A program made the position numbers and the translations under genes. From positions 62,001 through 126,000 of the forward strand of contig NZ_WHNX01000003.1 of the NCBI RefSeq assembly GCF_009362815.1: a stretch of DNA of 64,000 bases. Reading direction: 5' to 3'. Source of the DNA: Alkalibaculum sporogenes. Lineage in GTDB: Bacteria; Bacillota; Clostridia; Eubacteriales; Alkalibacteraceae. Positions 41,059 to 50,240 of the stretch are shown here, piece by piece. Within the stretch, counting starts at the first letter, position 1. Each line of letters opens with the position of its first letter. A model generated the notes under the pieces. The model searched no databases. It saw only the letters and a list, made by a program, of their open reading frames with translations, and was not told the origin of the DNA.

Positions 41059-41119
41059 TAATATTTTTATCATATCTAGTGTTAATATAGTTGCATATTA
41101 AGCAGAAAGGCGTGAAAAT

Positions 41120-42190
41120 ATGAGTAAATATTGGAGTAGACTTGCACAAAATTTAGAACCTTATGTTCCAGGTGAACAGCCTCAAGACAAAAAATACATT
41201 AAACTTAATACTAACGAAAATCCGTATCCGCCGTCTAATAAAGTAATCGATGCTATTAAGTTAGTTACAGATGATAAATTGAGTTTATATCCTGATCCAA
41301 ATGGAAGTGAATTAAAGGAAGCCTTAGCAAACTATTATAATCTAGACAAAGATCAAGTCTTTTTAGGAAATGGTTCAGATGAAGTTTTAGCATTTTCATT
41401 TATGGCATTTTTTGATTCATCTGAGTCTATTATATTTCCAGATATAACTTATAGTTTCTACACTGTATATGCAAATATATTTAAAATTAATTATGAGTTA
41501 GTACCTTTGAATGAGGATTTTACATTACCTATAAAAGAACTGTATAAAAAAAATGGTGGTGTAATTTTTCCAAATCCCAATGCGCCTACAGGAAATTGTA
41601 TACCACTTGAAGATATTGAGAAGGTATTAATTAAAAATATTAACAGAGTAGTTATAGTAGATGAAGCGTACATTGATTTTGGAGGAGATTCTGCAGTAGC
41701 TCTAGTGGATAAGTATCCAAATCTACTAGTGATTCAGACATTTTCTAAGTCTCGTTCTTTAGCAGGATTAAGAGTGGGATATGCACTTGGTAATAAAGAT
41801 TTAATAGAAGGTCTAAATAGAGTTAAAAATTCAGTTAATTCATATACATTAGATAGGTTGGCTTTGAAGGGTGCCATTGCAGCTATAAATGACGAAAATT
41901 ATTTTCAAGAAACAAGAAATAAAATTATGGATACGAGAAAGAGGATAACTTCTGAATTGATAAAGATAGGGTTTAATGTTATAGATTCAAAGTCAAATTT
42001 TTTATTTATTAACCACTCTTCTATAAAAGCAGTAGATATTTTTATGAAGTTAAGAGAGAGAGCTATTCTAGTGAGATACTTTAAAATGCCTAGAATAGAT
42101 AATTACCTTAGAGTAACCATAGGTAATGATAAGGAAATGGACATTTTCATAAGAGAAGTATGCAAAATAGTCTATGAAAACAATCTATAA
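41120..42190 (+). CDS. hisC: histidinol-phosphate aminotransferase family
   Basis: PLP-dependent class I/II aminotransferase of 356 residues. It shows LNTNENPYPPS near the N-terminus, GNGSDEVL, FPNPNAPTG and the PLP lysine in TFSKSRSLAGLRVGY. These fit HisC. No other histidine genes are nearby, so it may serve another step, such as aromatic amino-acid transamination; orphan copies of this family vary in substrate. AGAAAGGCGTG precedes the ATG. Confidence 0.85.
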   Translation: MSKYWSRLAQNLEPYVPGEQPQDKKYIKLNTNENPYPPSNKVIDAIKLVTDDKLSLYPDPNGSELKEALANYYNLDKDQVFLGNGSDEVLAFSFMAFFDSSESIIFPDITYSFYTVYANIFKINYELVPLNEDFTLPIKELYKKNGGVIFPNPNAPTGNCIPLEDIEKVLIKNINRVVIVDEAYIDFGGDSAVALVDKYPNLLVIQTFSKSRSLAGLRVGYALGNKDLIEGLNRVKNSVNSYTLDRLALKGAIAAINDENYFQETRNKIMDTRKRITSELIKIGFNVIDSKSNFLFINHSSIKAVDIFMKLRERAILVRYFKMPRIDNYLRVTIGNDKEMDIFIREVCKIVYENNL

Positions 42191-42244
42191 CAAGAAAGCG
42201 CTTTCTACGCGTTTAAAAAATTTGGATTTTAGCGACCTAGTTAA

Positions 42245-42290
42245 TAATAGAGTAAAGGAACGTCTATGAGGTCGTTCTTTTACTCTATTA
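42245..42290. terminator. bidirectional terminator after hisC
   Basis: A long stem (TAATAGAGTAAAGGAACG with CGTTCTTTTACTCTATTA) lies between the convergent hisC and SDR genes. Confidence 0.75.
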
Positions 42291-42318
42291 ACCAAAATTT
42301 TTAAATATAACTAAGAAA

Positions 42319-43143
42319 CTACAAGTGATATGTGTCTGTGTTTGTAGAGGAGGGGTTTAGTGCTAATAATCCGCCATCTACTTGAATTGTTTGCCCAGTA
42401 AGATAATCAGATAAATCAGTAGCAAGAAATTCAATTACTTTGGCACAATCTTCTGTTGTACCAATCCTTCCTATAGGGACTTTTTTAACTAATTCTTCTA
42501 CTTGGCTACTAAAATGAGCATCCCATTTGACTGTGCTAATATAACCTGGTGCAATCGCATTAACGGTAATACCATATTGTGCTAATTCTAGTGCTAGAGT
42601 TTTGGTAAGAGATATTACAGCTGCTTTTCCTGCTGCATAATGTGGTTGAACAACAAAAAGAGGCACATCCCCAGCTACTGATGAAATATTTATAATCTTT
42701 CCGCTACGTTGTTTTTTCATGATATTTGCCACGTGTTTAGAAAATATGAAAGTTGTGGTTAAGTTAATATCGATTACCTTCTTAAATTTTTCTACTGACA
42801 TTTCAGTAGCAAGTCCAGGGCCAGCTCCACCAGTTCCACCAATATTATTTATAAGTATATCTATGTGACCAAACTCATTCATAGTAGATTTTACTACATC
42901 TACAACAAATTCTTCATCTGTGCCATCGCCTTGGAATGCAAGGGCTTTTACACCTAAATTCTCAAGTTCTTCTTTAACTGTATTTGCAGAAATATCTGAT
43001 TCCTTGTAGTTTCCAGCAGTTAAGTCAATATCAGTGATGACGATATTAGCACCTAATTTAGCAAGTCTGAGTGCGTACTCTCTTCCTATACCTCGGGCAG
43101 CTCCTGTCACCATGGCTACTTTATTAATAAGTTTTTTTTCCAT
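42319..43143 (-). CDS. short-chain dehydrogenase/reductase
   Basis: NAD(P)-dependent SDR of 274 residues with the cofactor motif VTGAARGIG (12-20), NNIGG, and the catalytic residues S154/S155, Y169 and K173 (YAAGK). It resembles FabG-type and sugar or polyol dehydrogenases. It lies 47 bases downstream of deoC on the same strand, so it may act in deoxyribose or a related aldehyde pathway, but the substrate cannot be read from sequence. Confidence 0.85.
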   Translation of the reverse strand: MEKKLINKVAMVTGAARGIGREYALRLAKLGANIVITDIDLTAGNYKESDISANTVKEELENLGVKALAFQGDGTDEEFVVDVVKSTMNEFGHIDILINNIGGTGGAGPGLATEMSVEKFKKVIDINLTTTFIFSKHVANIMKKQRSGKIINISSVAGDVPLFVVQPHYAAGKAAVISLTKTLALELAQYGITVNAIAPGYISTVKWDAHFSSQVEELVKKVPIGRIGTTEDCAKVIEFLATDLSDYLTGQTIQVDGGLLALNPSSTNTDTYHL

Positions 43144-43190
43144 TTAATCTCCTTCCATTATCCAGTAATTTTAGGATAGGATAGTACATA

Positions 43191-43931
43191 CTAATAAGTG
43201 TCATTTGGATTTAAATTTTCAATAGTGTCTGAAATCACGATTGTTGAGGGATTATAGGCTTCTTGAAATATTGTTATAGCTGAACGTATTCCTATTCCAA
43301 ATCTACTGCATCCTGCATCAATCATCTTAAGCAAAGTATCAAGATCTCTGACACCTCCCGCAGCTTTAATTTGAGTAGAATCTCCAATGACTGATTTTAT
43401 TAACTTTATGGTTTCCACAGTAGTTGGTTTTGGCGCCCACCCAGTACCTGTTTTAACGAATGTAACACCTGCTTCTACTGCAATCTCACTTCCTTTAGCA
43501 ATTTCGTCATCTGTAAGGTATCCAACTTCTAATATAGACTTTACAGGTATACCTTCTGCGGCATCTACGACAGCTTTAATATCATCTTTAACTATATTGA
43601 ATTTACCTGACTTTAAAGCACCTACATTAATGACCATATCGAGTTCTTTGCATCCTGTAGCAATCATTTCTTTAGCAGTAAGGACTTTGATTGAGGAAGT
43701 ATCTGCTCCGGAAGGAAATCCGACAACACCACCAACCATTGTATTTGGTGAATCTATAAGCTTATCAACAAGATATTTTGTAAAGCAAGGCATAGCAAAT
43801 GTACAGATACAGTTATATTTCTTCGCTACTTCTACTAGTTGGTCGATTTCAGAAAGTGTAACATCAGTTCTAACAGCACTAACGTCGATCATACGACCTA
43901 TTTGTTTTAAGTCTCCATTAAATTGTTTCAT
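43191..43931 (-). CDS. deoC: deoxyribose-phosphate aldolase family protein
   Basis: Class I aldolase that cleaves 2-deoxyribose 5-phosphate to acetaldehyde and glyceraldehyde 3-phosphate. Schiff-base K160 (FVKTGTGW), D98 (ELDMVINVGAL) and K189 (KAAGGVR) match the DERA triad. It has 246 residues. It is first in a two-gene unit with an SDR, unlike the classic nucleoside operon, so the natural substrate could be a related deoxy sugar. Confidence 0.9.
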   Translation of the reverse strand: MKQFNGDLKQIGRMIDVSAVRTDVTLSEIDQLVEVAKKYNCICTFAMPCFTKYLVDKLIDSPNTMVGGVVGFPSGADTSSIKVLTAKEMIATGCKELDMVINVGALKSGKFNIVKDDIKAVVDAAEGIPVKSILEVGYLTDDEIAKGSEIAVEAGVTFVKTGTGWAPKPTTVETIKLIKSVIGDSTQIKAAGGVRDLDTLLKMIDAGCSRFGIGIRSAITIFQEAYNPSTIVISDTIENLNPNDTY

Positions 43932-43971
43932 TAATCAAACCTCCGTTTACTTGAAAAGATAATTATGTTTA

Positions 43972-44248
43972 TCCCGCATTAACAGGCACTAAGACTCTCA
44001 CTTCAAGATTTCAAGATAGTAAAGAAAGATAAGTGGGAGTTAAGTGCCTGTAAAAGCCGCGACATTCGCCAAATGAAAGCAAACTTTCATTTACGTATTT
44101 TAATAACTCCACAGTTAAATTAGCAAGCTATTTAACTGCTCCGTCATTAAGGTACTAGCGAAAACATGTTTTCGCTTGGCTTATTGTTTCGCGAGAACTA
44201 ATATTAAGTAGGGGATGAAGAAAACCCCCTAATTAATAAAGTTTCTCT
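43972..44248 (-). repeat. structured intergenic repeat, copy C' (inverted partner of 36400-36670)
   Basis: Its reverse complement matches 36400-36670 almost base for base. The match runs from GAAACTTTATT, through CTTCATCCCCTACT, the CGCGAA/GCCAA core, the 18-base palindrome GCGAAAACATGTTTTCGC and the AAATGAAAG hairpin, to CTTAGTGCCTGTTAATGCGGGATAAA. It therefore carries a copy of the last sortase codons (as non-coding DNA). The rest of the 643-base gap (44249-44489) is A+T-rich with no gene. Confidence 0.9.
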
Positions 44249-44489
44249 TTATATAGAAATATTAACATTACAGTAGTAAAAGGTCAAATTTAGCGAAGCT
44301 ATCGTTTGCTAATGTTTTAAAAATACTCAATAAAGTTAGCTACTTTCAGATATATTTTTTTAAAAGTTCGAAGAACCTTTAAATGATAAAAAATAAAACT
44401 AAAAAGCGTGCTTTAAATAACTTTTCATGGGATTGCCGTGACATTGCAATTAAACTTACTAAATATATATGAATAATAATAAAAATCTA

Positions 44490-44548
44490 TTGACAATGAA
44501 AATCATAGAGCATATTATATAAACTAAACATATACGAATTATACGTAT
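44490..44548 (+). promoter_or_regulatory. promoter and candidate operator of the sulfate operon
   Basis: TTGACA (44490-44495) and TATTAT (44513-44518) are 17 bases apart. Just past the predicted start lies an inverted repeat ATACG-N7-CGTAT (44532-44548), a candidate repressor site; I cannot name the regulator. Confidence 0.65.
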
Positions 44549-44574
44549 TGGTATTTCGATGAAGGTGTGAGTGC

Positions 44575-45600
44575 ATGAAAGGATTACATAAAAGTATCTC
44601 TATAATAGTTGTAGTAATGACGTTATTATCATTGCTGGTAGGTTGTAGTCCAGTTCAAGAAAAAGGAAAGGTAACACTTCTACATGTTTCATACGATCCT
44701 ACCAGAGAACTATATCAAGAATATAACATTGCCTTCGTAAAGTATTGGAAAGAAACATCAGGGGAAGATGTAACCATCTTGCAATCTCATGGTGCTTCAG
44801 GTAGTCAAGGGAGGACTGTTTTAGATGGGAATCAGGCAGATATAGTAAGTCTAGCATTAGCTTATGATATTGACTCAATTAATAAAAACCAAGAGATTAT
44901 TAATAAAGATTGGCAAAGTCGTTTGCCAAATAATTCATCACCTCATACTTCTACAATTGTATTTCTCGTTAGAAAGGGTAATCCAAAGAATATAAAAGAT
45001 TGGGATGATCTAATTAAACCGGAGATAGAGATAATAACGGCTAGTCCTAAAACTTCTGGAGGTGCACGTTGGAATTATCTTGCAGCTTGGGGATATGCTC
45101 TTAAAAATAACGGCGGCAATGAAGAAAAAGCAAAAGAATTTATTGAATTAGTTTATAAAAATGTACCTGTACTTGATTCAGGAGCACGAGGATCAACTAC
45201 AACATTTGTTGAAAGAGGATTAGGGGATGTACTAATTACTTGGGAAAATGAAGCGTATCTTGCTGTTAATGAAATTGATAAAGATGCATTTGAAATAGTC
45301 GTGCCATCTATGAGTATATTAGCTGAACCACCAGTTGCTGTCATTGATTCAGTAGTCGATAAAAAAGGAACACGTCAGGTGTCAGAGGCTTATCTTAAAT
45401 ACTTATATAGTACTGAGGGTCAGGAAATTGCTGCTAAAAATTATTATAGACCAGTTAATGAAGATGTAGCAAAAAAATATGCTTCAATTTTTCCAGAAAT
45501 TATGCTCTTTACTATCGATGAAATTTTTGGAGGATGGACAAAAGCACAACAAAAACATTTTGTGGATGGTGGTATATTCGATCAAATTTATATTAAGTAA
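44575..45600 (+). CDS. sbp: sulfate ABC transporter substrate-binding lipoprotein
   Basis: Extracellular sulfate/thiosulfate-binding protein of 341 residues. It has a lipoprotein signal ending LLVGCSP (Cys near residue 24), then the Sbp/CysP fold with [25 protein letters not shown] and [18 protein letters not shown], segments that bind the oxyanion in this family. It is the first gene of an operon that includes permeases, ATPase and the reduction genes, so sulfate is the likely ligand. Confidence 0.95.
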   Translation: MKGLHKSISIIVVVMTLLSLLVGCSPVQEKGKVTLLHVSYDPTRELYQEYNIAFVKYWKETSGEDVTILQSHGASGSQGRTVLDGNQADIVSLALAYDIDSINKNQEIINKDWQSRLPNNSSPHTSTIVFLVRKGNPKNIKDWDDLIKPEIEIITASPKTSGGARWNYLAAWGYALKNNGGNEEKAKEFIELVYKNVPVLDSGARGSTTTFVERGLGDVLITWENEAYLAVNEIDKDAFEIVVPSMSILAEPPVAVIDSVVDKKGTRQVSEAYLKYLYSTEGQEIAAKNYYRPVNEDVAKKYASIFPEIMLFTIDEIFGGWTKAQQKHFVDGGIFDQIYIK

Positions 45601-45629
45601 AGTGAAAATCTAACAAATATTTCACTTTT
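45600..45629 (+). other. hairpin after the binding-protein gene
   Basis: AAGTGAAA pairs with TTTCACTT and a short T run follows. It probably trims transcription so that the binding protein is made in excess over the permeases. Confidence 0.55.
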
Positions 45630-45691
45630 GAAAACCTAGAGGTGCTCAATTAACAAAGTATTATTAGTATAACAATTTAGGAGGCAAATTA

Positions 45692-46537
45692 ATGAATTCA
45701 ACAGTTAAGCCATTTAAACTAAAAGAGCATAGTGTTATACCTGGGTTTAATATTACCATGGGATTTACCTTATCTTACGTAACATTGATAATTCTAATTC
45801 CTGTTTCAATGGTTTTTGTAAATAGCTCTGGTATAGGGTGGGTGAATTTTTGGGAGTTAGCAACTAGCCAAAGAGTATTGTCTGCATTAAATGTATCTTT
45901 TGGTACTTCAGCAATAGCAGCAATAGTAAATGTATTTTTTGGACTTCTTATTGCATGGGTTATTGAAAGATATACATTCCCTGGAAAAAAAATAGTAGAT
46001 GGATTAATTGACTTGCCTTTTGCATTACCAACTGCAGTAGCTGGTATCGCGCTTACAACACTTTACGCTCCAAATGGGTGGATAGGCCAGCTATTAGCTC
46101 CCCTTGGATTAAGAATGTCTTATACACCTTTGGGAATTACTATTGCACTAATATTTATTAGTTTCCCCTTTGTAGTTAGAACAGTTCAACCTGTGTTACA
46201 AAGCATAGATTTTGAAGTTGAAGAAGCAGCTATGTGTCTTGGAGCAACAAGGTTGCAAGTATTTAGAAAGATTATTTTTCCTGAACTACTACCTGCATTG
46301 ATTACTGGTTTTGCCCTTGCTTTTGCTAGAGCTATAGGCGAATATGGTTCAGTTGTTTTTATATCGGGAAATATGCCACTAAAAACAGAGATTGTTCCAC
46401 TCTTAATTAAAACCCAGTTAGAGCAGTATGATTACGCAGGTGCTACTGCAATTGCAGCAATGATGCTTGTAATATCGTTTTTAATGTTACTAGTTATAAA
46501 TTTTTTCCAATGGTGGGTAAGCAATAGACATAAGTGA
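45692..46537 (+). CDS. cysT: sulfate ABC transporter permease CysT
   Basis: Inner-membrane permease of 281 residues with about six helices. The ATPase-docking loop [20 protein letters not shown] (in part) lies at about residues 180-200, with [12 protein letters not shown] just after, typical of CysT/CysU. It partners CysW, which starts 16 bases downstream. Confidence 0.95.
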   Translation: MNSTVKPFKLKEHSVIPGFNITMGFTLSYVTLIILIPVSMVFVNSSGIGWVNFWELATSQRVLSALNVSFGTSAIAAIVNVFFGLLIAWVIERYTFPGKKIVDGLIDLPFALPTAVAGIALTTLYAPNGWIGQLLAPLGLRMSYTPLGITIALIFISFPFVVRTVQPVLQSIDFEVEEAAMCLGATRLQVFRKIIFPELLPALITGFALAFARAIGEYGSVVFISGNMPLKTEIVPLLIKTQLEQYDYAGATAIAAMMLVISFLMLLVINFFQWWVSNRHK

Positions 46538-46553
46538 TGATAGGAGTGATAAA

Positions 46554-47417
46554 GTGGCTAAGTATATCCCTTGTGTTAGAGGCACTAATCGAAATAATGT
46601 TAAACAAGATCCAATAGCTGTTCAAATCATACTTATTGGAATAGCATTATTGTTTTTTACGCTAATGCTATTGATACCTCTTTTTCTAGTATTTATAAAA
46701 GCATTTGAGCAAGGTGCTATGGTGTACTTTGCTGCAATAAGTGAGCCTATGGCTTTAGAGGCTATAAAACTTACATTTATTACAATGGCAATTGTAGTGC
46801 CGATAAATACTATTTTTGGATTAGTGGCAGCATGGTCTATAGCAAAGTTTAAATTTAAAGGTAAAAGTTTTTTAATAACAATCATTGATTTACCTTTCGC
46901 AATTTCACCAGTTGTTTCAGGACTAATATTTGTCCTATTATTTAGTACTACTCATGGAATTTTTGCTCCATTACTAAATGAATGGGGTATAAGTATAATT
47001 TTCACAAGAGCAGCTATTATACTAGTGACACTATTTGGAACACTCCCTTTTGTAGCAAGAGAAATTATTCCCTTAATGGAAGCACAAGGGACTACAGAAG
47101 AAGAAGCTGCTCTTACCCTAGGTGCAAGTGGTTTTAAAACGTTTTGCCTTATAACTTTTCCAAATATAAAATGGGCTTTATTATACGGAGTAATGCTCAC
47201 TGCCGCACGGGCTGCTGGAGAATTCGGTGCAGTGTCAGTTGTATCAGGCCATATAAGAGGGCTTACAAATACAATACCTCTGCATGTGGAGATACTATAC
47301 AATGAGTATCAATTTTCTGCTTCATTTGCAGTAGCAACACTTTTAACTGGCATAGCATTTATAAATATAATTATTAAAAATATTTCTGATTGGAAAATAA
47401 AGCAGCAAAAGATCTAG
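46554..47417 (+). CDS. cysW: sulfate ABC transporter permease CysW
   Basis: Second permease, 287 residues, with about six helices. Its EEAALTLGASGFKTFCLITF docking loop (in part) and RAAGEFGAVSVVSGH segment match CysW. It uses a GTG start at 46554 after AGGAGTGATAAA. The 3' end is followed by a 108-base gap before cysA without a terminator. Confidence 0.94.
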   Translation: MAKYIPCVRGTNRNNVKQDPIAVQIILIGIALLFFTLMLLIPLFLVFIKAFEQGAMVYFAAISEPMALEAIKLTFITMAIVVPINTIFGLVAAWSIAKFKFKGKSFLITIIDLPFAISPVVSGLIFVLLFSTTHGIFAPLLNEWGISIIFTRAAIILVTLFGTLPFVAREIIPLMEAQGTTEEEAALTLGASGFKTFCLITFPNIKWALLYGVMLTAARAAGEFGAVSVVSGHIRGLTNTIPLHVEILYNEYQFSASFAVATLLTGIAFINIIIKNISDWKIKQQKI

Positions 47418-47525
47418 TTTAATTGTGTAGATAAGGAGCCAAATATCTGCTTGCGATGATATGACGATTCACAACAGAGGTGTAGTGTATTTTTGTAGTT
47501 TATAAAAATGAGGGGGGAGCAAGTT

Positions 47526-48578
47526 ATGAGCATCGATATAATAAATATTACAAAATCATTTGATTCCTATGAGGCTCTTGGTGGTATTGATTTAAACATA
47601 AAAACTGGAGAATTAATTGCTCTATTGGGTCCGTCAGGTTCAGGTAAAACCACTCTTTTGAGAATCATTGCTGGACTTGAAACTTCTGATGGTGGAAGTA
47701 TTGTTTTAAATGGTGAAGACAATACAGGAAGAAATACTCAAGATAGAAAGGTTGGCTTTGTATTTCAACATTATGCGCTTTTTAAACACATGACTGTTTT
47801 TGAAAACATAGCTTTTGGTTTAAAAGTAAGACCTTCTAAGTTACGCCCTAGTAAAGATGCTATTAATAAAAAAGTTTATGAATTACTAGGGTTGGTGAAG
47901 ATGGAAGAGTTAGCTAATAGATATCCAGCACAGCTTTCAGGCGGTCAAAGACAGAGAATAGCTCTTGCAAGGGCTTTAGCTGTAGAGCCTAAGGTTTTGT
48001 TATTAGATGAGCCATTTGGAGCTTTAGATGCAAAGGTTAGGAAAGATCTTCGTAGGTGGCTACGAAATCTACATAATGAATACCCTATTACAAGTGTTTT
48101 TGTGACACATGATCAAGAAGAAGCTCTTGATGTGGCTGATAGAGTTGTGATTTTGAACAAAGGAAAAATAGAGCAAATCGGTACACCTGAAGAAGTATAT
48201 GATAATCCTGCGAATCCCTTTGTTTATAACTTTCTTGGGAATGTAAATTTATTTCATGGAAGATTACATGAAGGAGTAGTAGAGGTAGGGGCTAATGATT
48301 ATCAAATAAATACAGATGAAGTAAGGTATAGTCGTCCTCATGATATAGAAATAAAACTAGAAGAGCAAGGGGAAGGATATATTTCTGCTGAGATTGTGTT
48401 TATTAGGGCTATTGGGCCAATAGTAAATATAGAACTTAAAAGATTAGATAATGGAGATTATATCGAAGCCGAAATAGCCAAGGAAGTTTATAAGGAACTT
48501 GAATTTAAATCAAAGCAAATTGTATATATGAGACCTAAAGATTTTAAAGTGTTTGTACCAGAAGATTATGTAATCTAA
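47526..48578 (+). CDS. cysA: sulfate/thiosulfate ABC transporter ATP-binding protein
   Basis: ATPase of the importer. Walker [10 protein letters not shown], signature [15 protein letters not shown], Walker [13 protein letters not shown] and the switch His in [13 protein letters not shown] are present, followed by a C-terminal TOBE-type regulatory domain (about 240-350). AGGGGGGAG is placed for the ATG at 47526, so the in-frame ATG 18 bases earlier is rejected. It has 350 residues. Confidence 0.95.
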   Translation: MSIDIINITKSFDSYEALGGIDLNIKTGELIALLGPSGSGKTTLLRIIAGLETSDGGSIVLNGEDNTGRNTQDRKVGFVFQHYALFKHMTVFENIAFGLKVRPSKLRPSKDAINKKVYELLGLVKMEELANRYPAQLSGGQRQRIALARALAVEPKVLLLDEPFGALDAKVRKDLRRWLRNLHNEYPITSVFVTHDQEEALDVADRVVILNKGKIEQIGTPEEVYDNPANPFVYNFLGNVNLFHGRLHEGVVEVGANDYQINTDEVRYSRPHDIEIKLEEQGEGYISAEIVFIRAIGPIVNIELKRLDNGDYIEAEIAKEVYKELEFKSKQIVYMRPKDFKVFVPEDYVI

Positions 48579-48602
48579 TGCTACTATAAAGGGGAAGGTA
48601 AA

Positions 48603-49361
48603 ATGGAAGGATTTAATCTAGATAAACTAAACGCAGAATACGTACACAAGGAACCTAAAGAGATTATAAAATATATGGTTGAGAGAATAGGTGTTTCAAA
48701 AATTACACTGGCCTCAAGTCTTTCTATAGAAGATCAGGTTCTTACAGATATATTATTGAAAGTTAACCCTAAAGCAAGAATTTTCTTTATTGATACAGGT
48801 AGGCACTTTCAAAAAACTTACGATCTTATGGATGAGACTATGAAGAGATATAACTTCAACTATGAATTGTATGTACCACAAAGTGAAGAACTAGAAAAGA
48901 TGGTTGCAGACTATGGGCCAAATTCTTTTTACGAAAGTGTAGAGTTGAGAAAAAATTGCTGTGAAATAAGAAAAGTTCGCCCATTACGAAGAGTACTAAC
49001 TACTGTAGATGCATGGATTTGTGGTTTGAGAAAAGAGCAATCTCTTACTCGTCAAGATGTAGAAATTTTTGAGTGGGATAAAACACATTCTATTTATAAG
49101 ATAAATCCTATTGCATACTGGAATGAAAAAGATCTTTGGAATTATATAAAAAGAGAGAATGTGCCTTATAGTGAATTGTATCACGATGGTTTTGCAAGTA
49201 TTGGCTGCCAGCCATGTACAAGATCCATAAATAAAGGTGATGACCTTCGTAGTGGTAGATGGTGGTGGGAGGATGCTGATAAGAAAGAATGTGGATTACA
49301 TTGGGATACGGATTTAGAAACAGAGATGATTTATACAGATACTAAGGGGGAAATAAAATGA
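48603..49361 (+). CDS. cysH: phosphoadenylyl/adenylyl-sulfate reductase (APS-type)
   Basis: Reduces activated sulfate to sulfite. The presence of C119-C120 (KNCCEIRK) and C202/C205 (GCQPCTRS) indicates a [4Fe-4S] cluster and so an APS-reducing enzyme rather than a PAPS-only one. The catalytic cysteine is C230 in KECGLHW near the C-terminus. It has 252 residues. It overlaps cysD by 4 bases (ATGA). This means that no APS kinase is needed for assimilation, consistent with the degenerate kinase domain in CysN. No sulfite reductase lies in the window. Confidence 0.94.
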   Translation: MEGFNLDKLNAEYVHKEPKEIIKYMVERIGVSKITLASSLSIEDQVLTDILLKVNPKARIFFIDTGRHFQKTYDLMDETMKRYNFNYELYVPQSEELEKMVADYGPNSFYESVELRKNCCEIRKVRPLRRVLTTVDAWICGLRKEQSLTRQDVEIFEWDKTHSIYKINPIAYWNEKDLWNYIKRENVPYSELYHDGFASIGCQPCTRSINKGDDLRSGRWWWEDADKKECGLHWDTDLETEMIYTDTKGEIK

Positions 49362-50239
49362 ATCATTTAGATAAATTAGAGGCACAAAGTGTTCATATAC
49401 TTAGAGAAGCGTATAGGGAATTTAAGAGTATTTGTATGTTATGGTCAATTGGTAAAGACAGTACAGTTCTTTTATGGCTAGCGAGGAAAGCATTTTTTGG
49501 CCATGTGCCAATACCTCTAGTACACGTGGACACTCATTTTAAGATACCAGAGATGATTCAATATAGAGACGATCTAGCGTTTAAATGGAAATTAACGATG
49601 ATTTACGGTGAAAATAGCAAGGCAATACTAGAAAAAAACACTTTTCCTGATGGAAAGATAGATCGTATCAGTTGCTGTAAAGCTTTAAAATCTGAAGCAT
49701 TGAAAAACACGTTATCAGGAGAATGGGATCGATATATTATGGATCTTACAACAGGAAAATATATACCTGATATAAATAGAGACAGGTATACAGGCGTTAT
49801 AGTAGGTGTAAGAGCAGATGAAGAAGGTAGTAGATCAAAAGAAAGATATTTTTCACCTAGAGACAAAGAAAATGACTGGGATGTAGGTGATCAGCCGCCA
49901 GAATTCTGGAATCAGTATAAAACAGATTTTGCGCCAGGTACCCATGTTCGTATACACCCACTTCTTGACTGGACTGAACTGAATATATGGGAGTATATTG
50001 AGAGAGAAAATATACCTATTACTTCACTATATTTTGATAGAGGAAGTGGCAAACGATATCGTTCATTAGGATGTTATCCATGTACTACACCAGTTGAATC
50101 AACAGCTACAAATGTAAGTGAAATTATTGAAGAATTAAAAAGTGGTAAATTTGCAAATATTGCAGAAAGATCTGGTCGGGCTCAAGATAAAGATGATGGT
50201 GGAGGTCTTGAAACGCTAAGAAGGGATGGGTACATGTAA
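49358..50239 (+). CDS. cysD: sulfate adenylyltransferase subunit 2
   Basis: ATP-sulfurylase catalytic subunit of the PP-loop family, which forms APS from ATP and sulfate. [16 protein letters not shown] (about residues 31-46) is the PP-loop; [12 protein letters not shown] and the C-terminal GYM ending are standard. It has 293 residues. It is translationally coupled to cysH through a 4-base overlap and ends one base before the preferred cysN start. Confidence 0.96.
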   Translation: MNHLDKLEAQSVHILREAYREFKSICMLWSIGKDSTVLLWLARKAFFGHVPIPLVHVDTHFKIPEMIQYRDDLAFKWKLTMIYGENSKAILEKNTFPDGKIDRISCCKALKSEALKNTLSGEWDRYIMDLTTGKYIPDINRDRYTGVIVGVRADEEGSRSKERYFSPRDKENDWDVGDQPPEFWNQYKTDFAPGTHVRIHPLLDWTELNIWEYIERENIPITSLYFDRGSGKRYRSLGCYPCTTPVESTATNVSEIIEELKSGKFANIAERSGRAQDKDDGGGLETLRRDGYM

Positions 50240-50240
50240 T

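Noticed and set aside
36400-44248. Insertion sequence or composite transposon bounded by inverted repeats
   Set aside because: No transposase frame inside or beside the repeats and no evident target duplications; kept only as inverted repeats.
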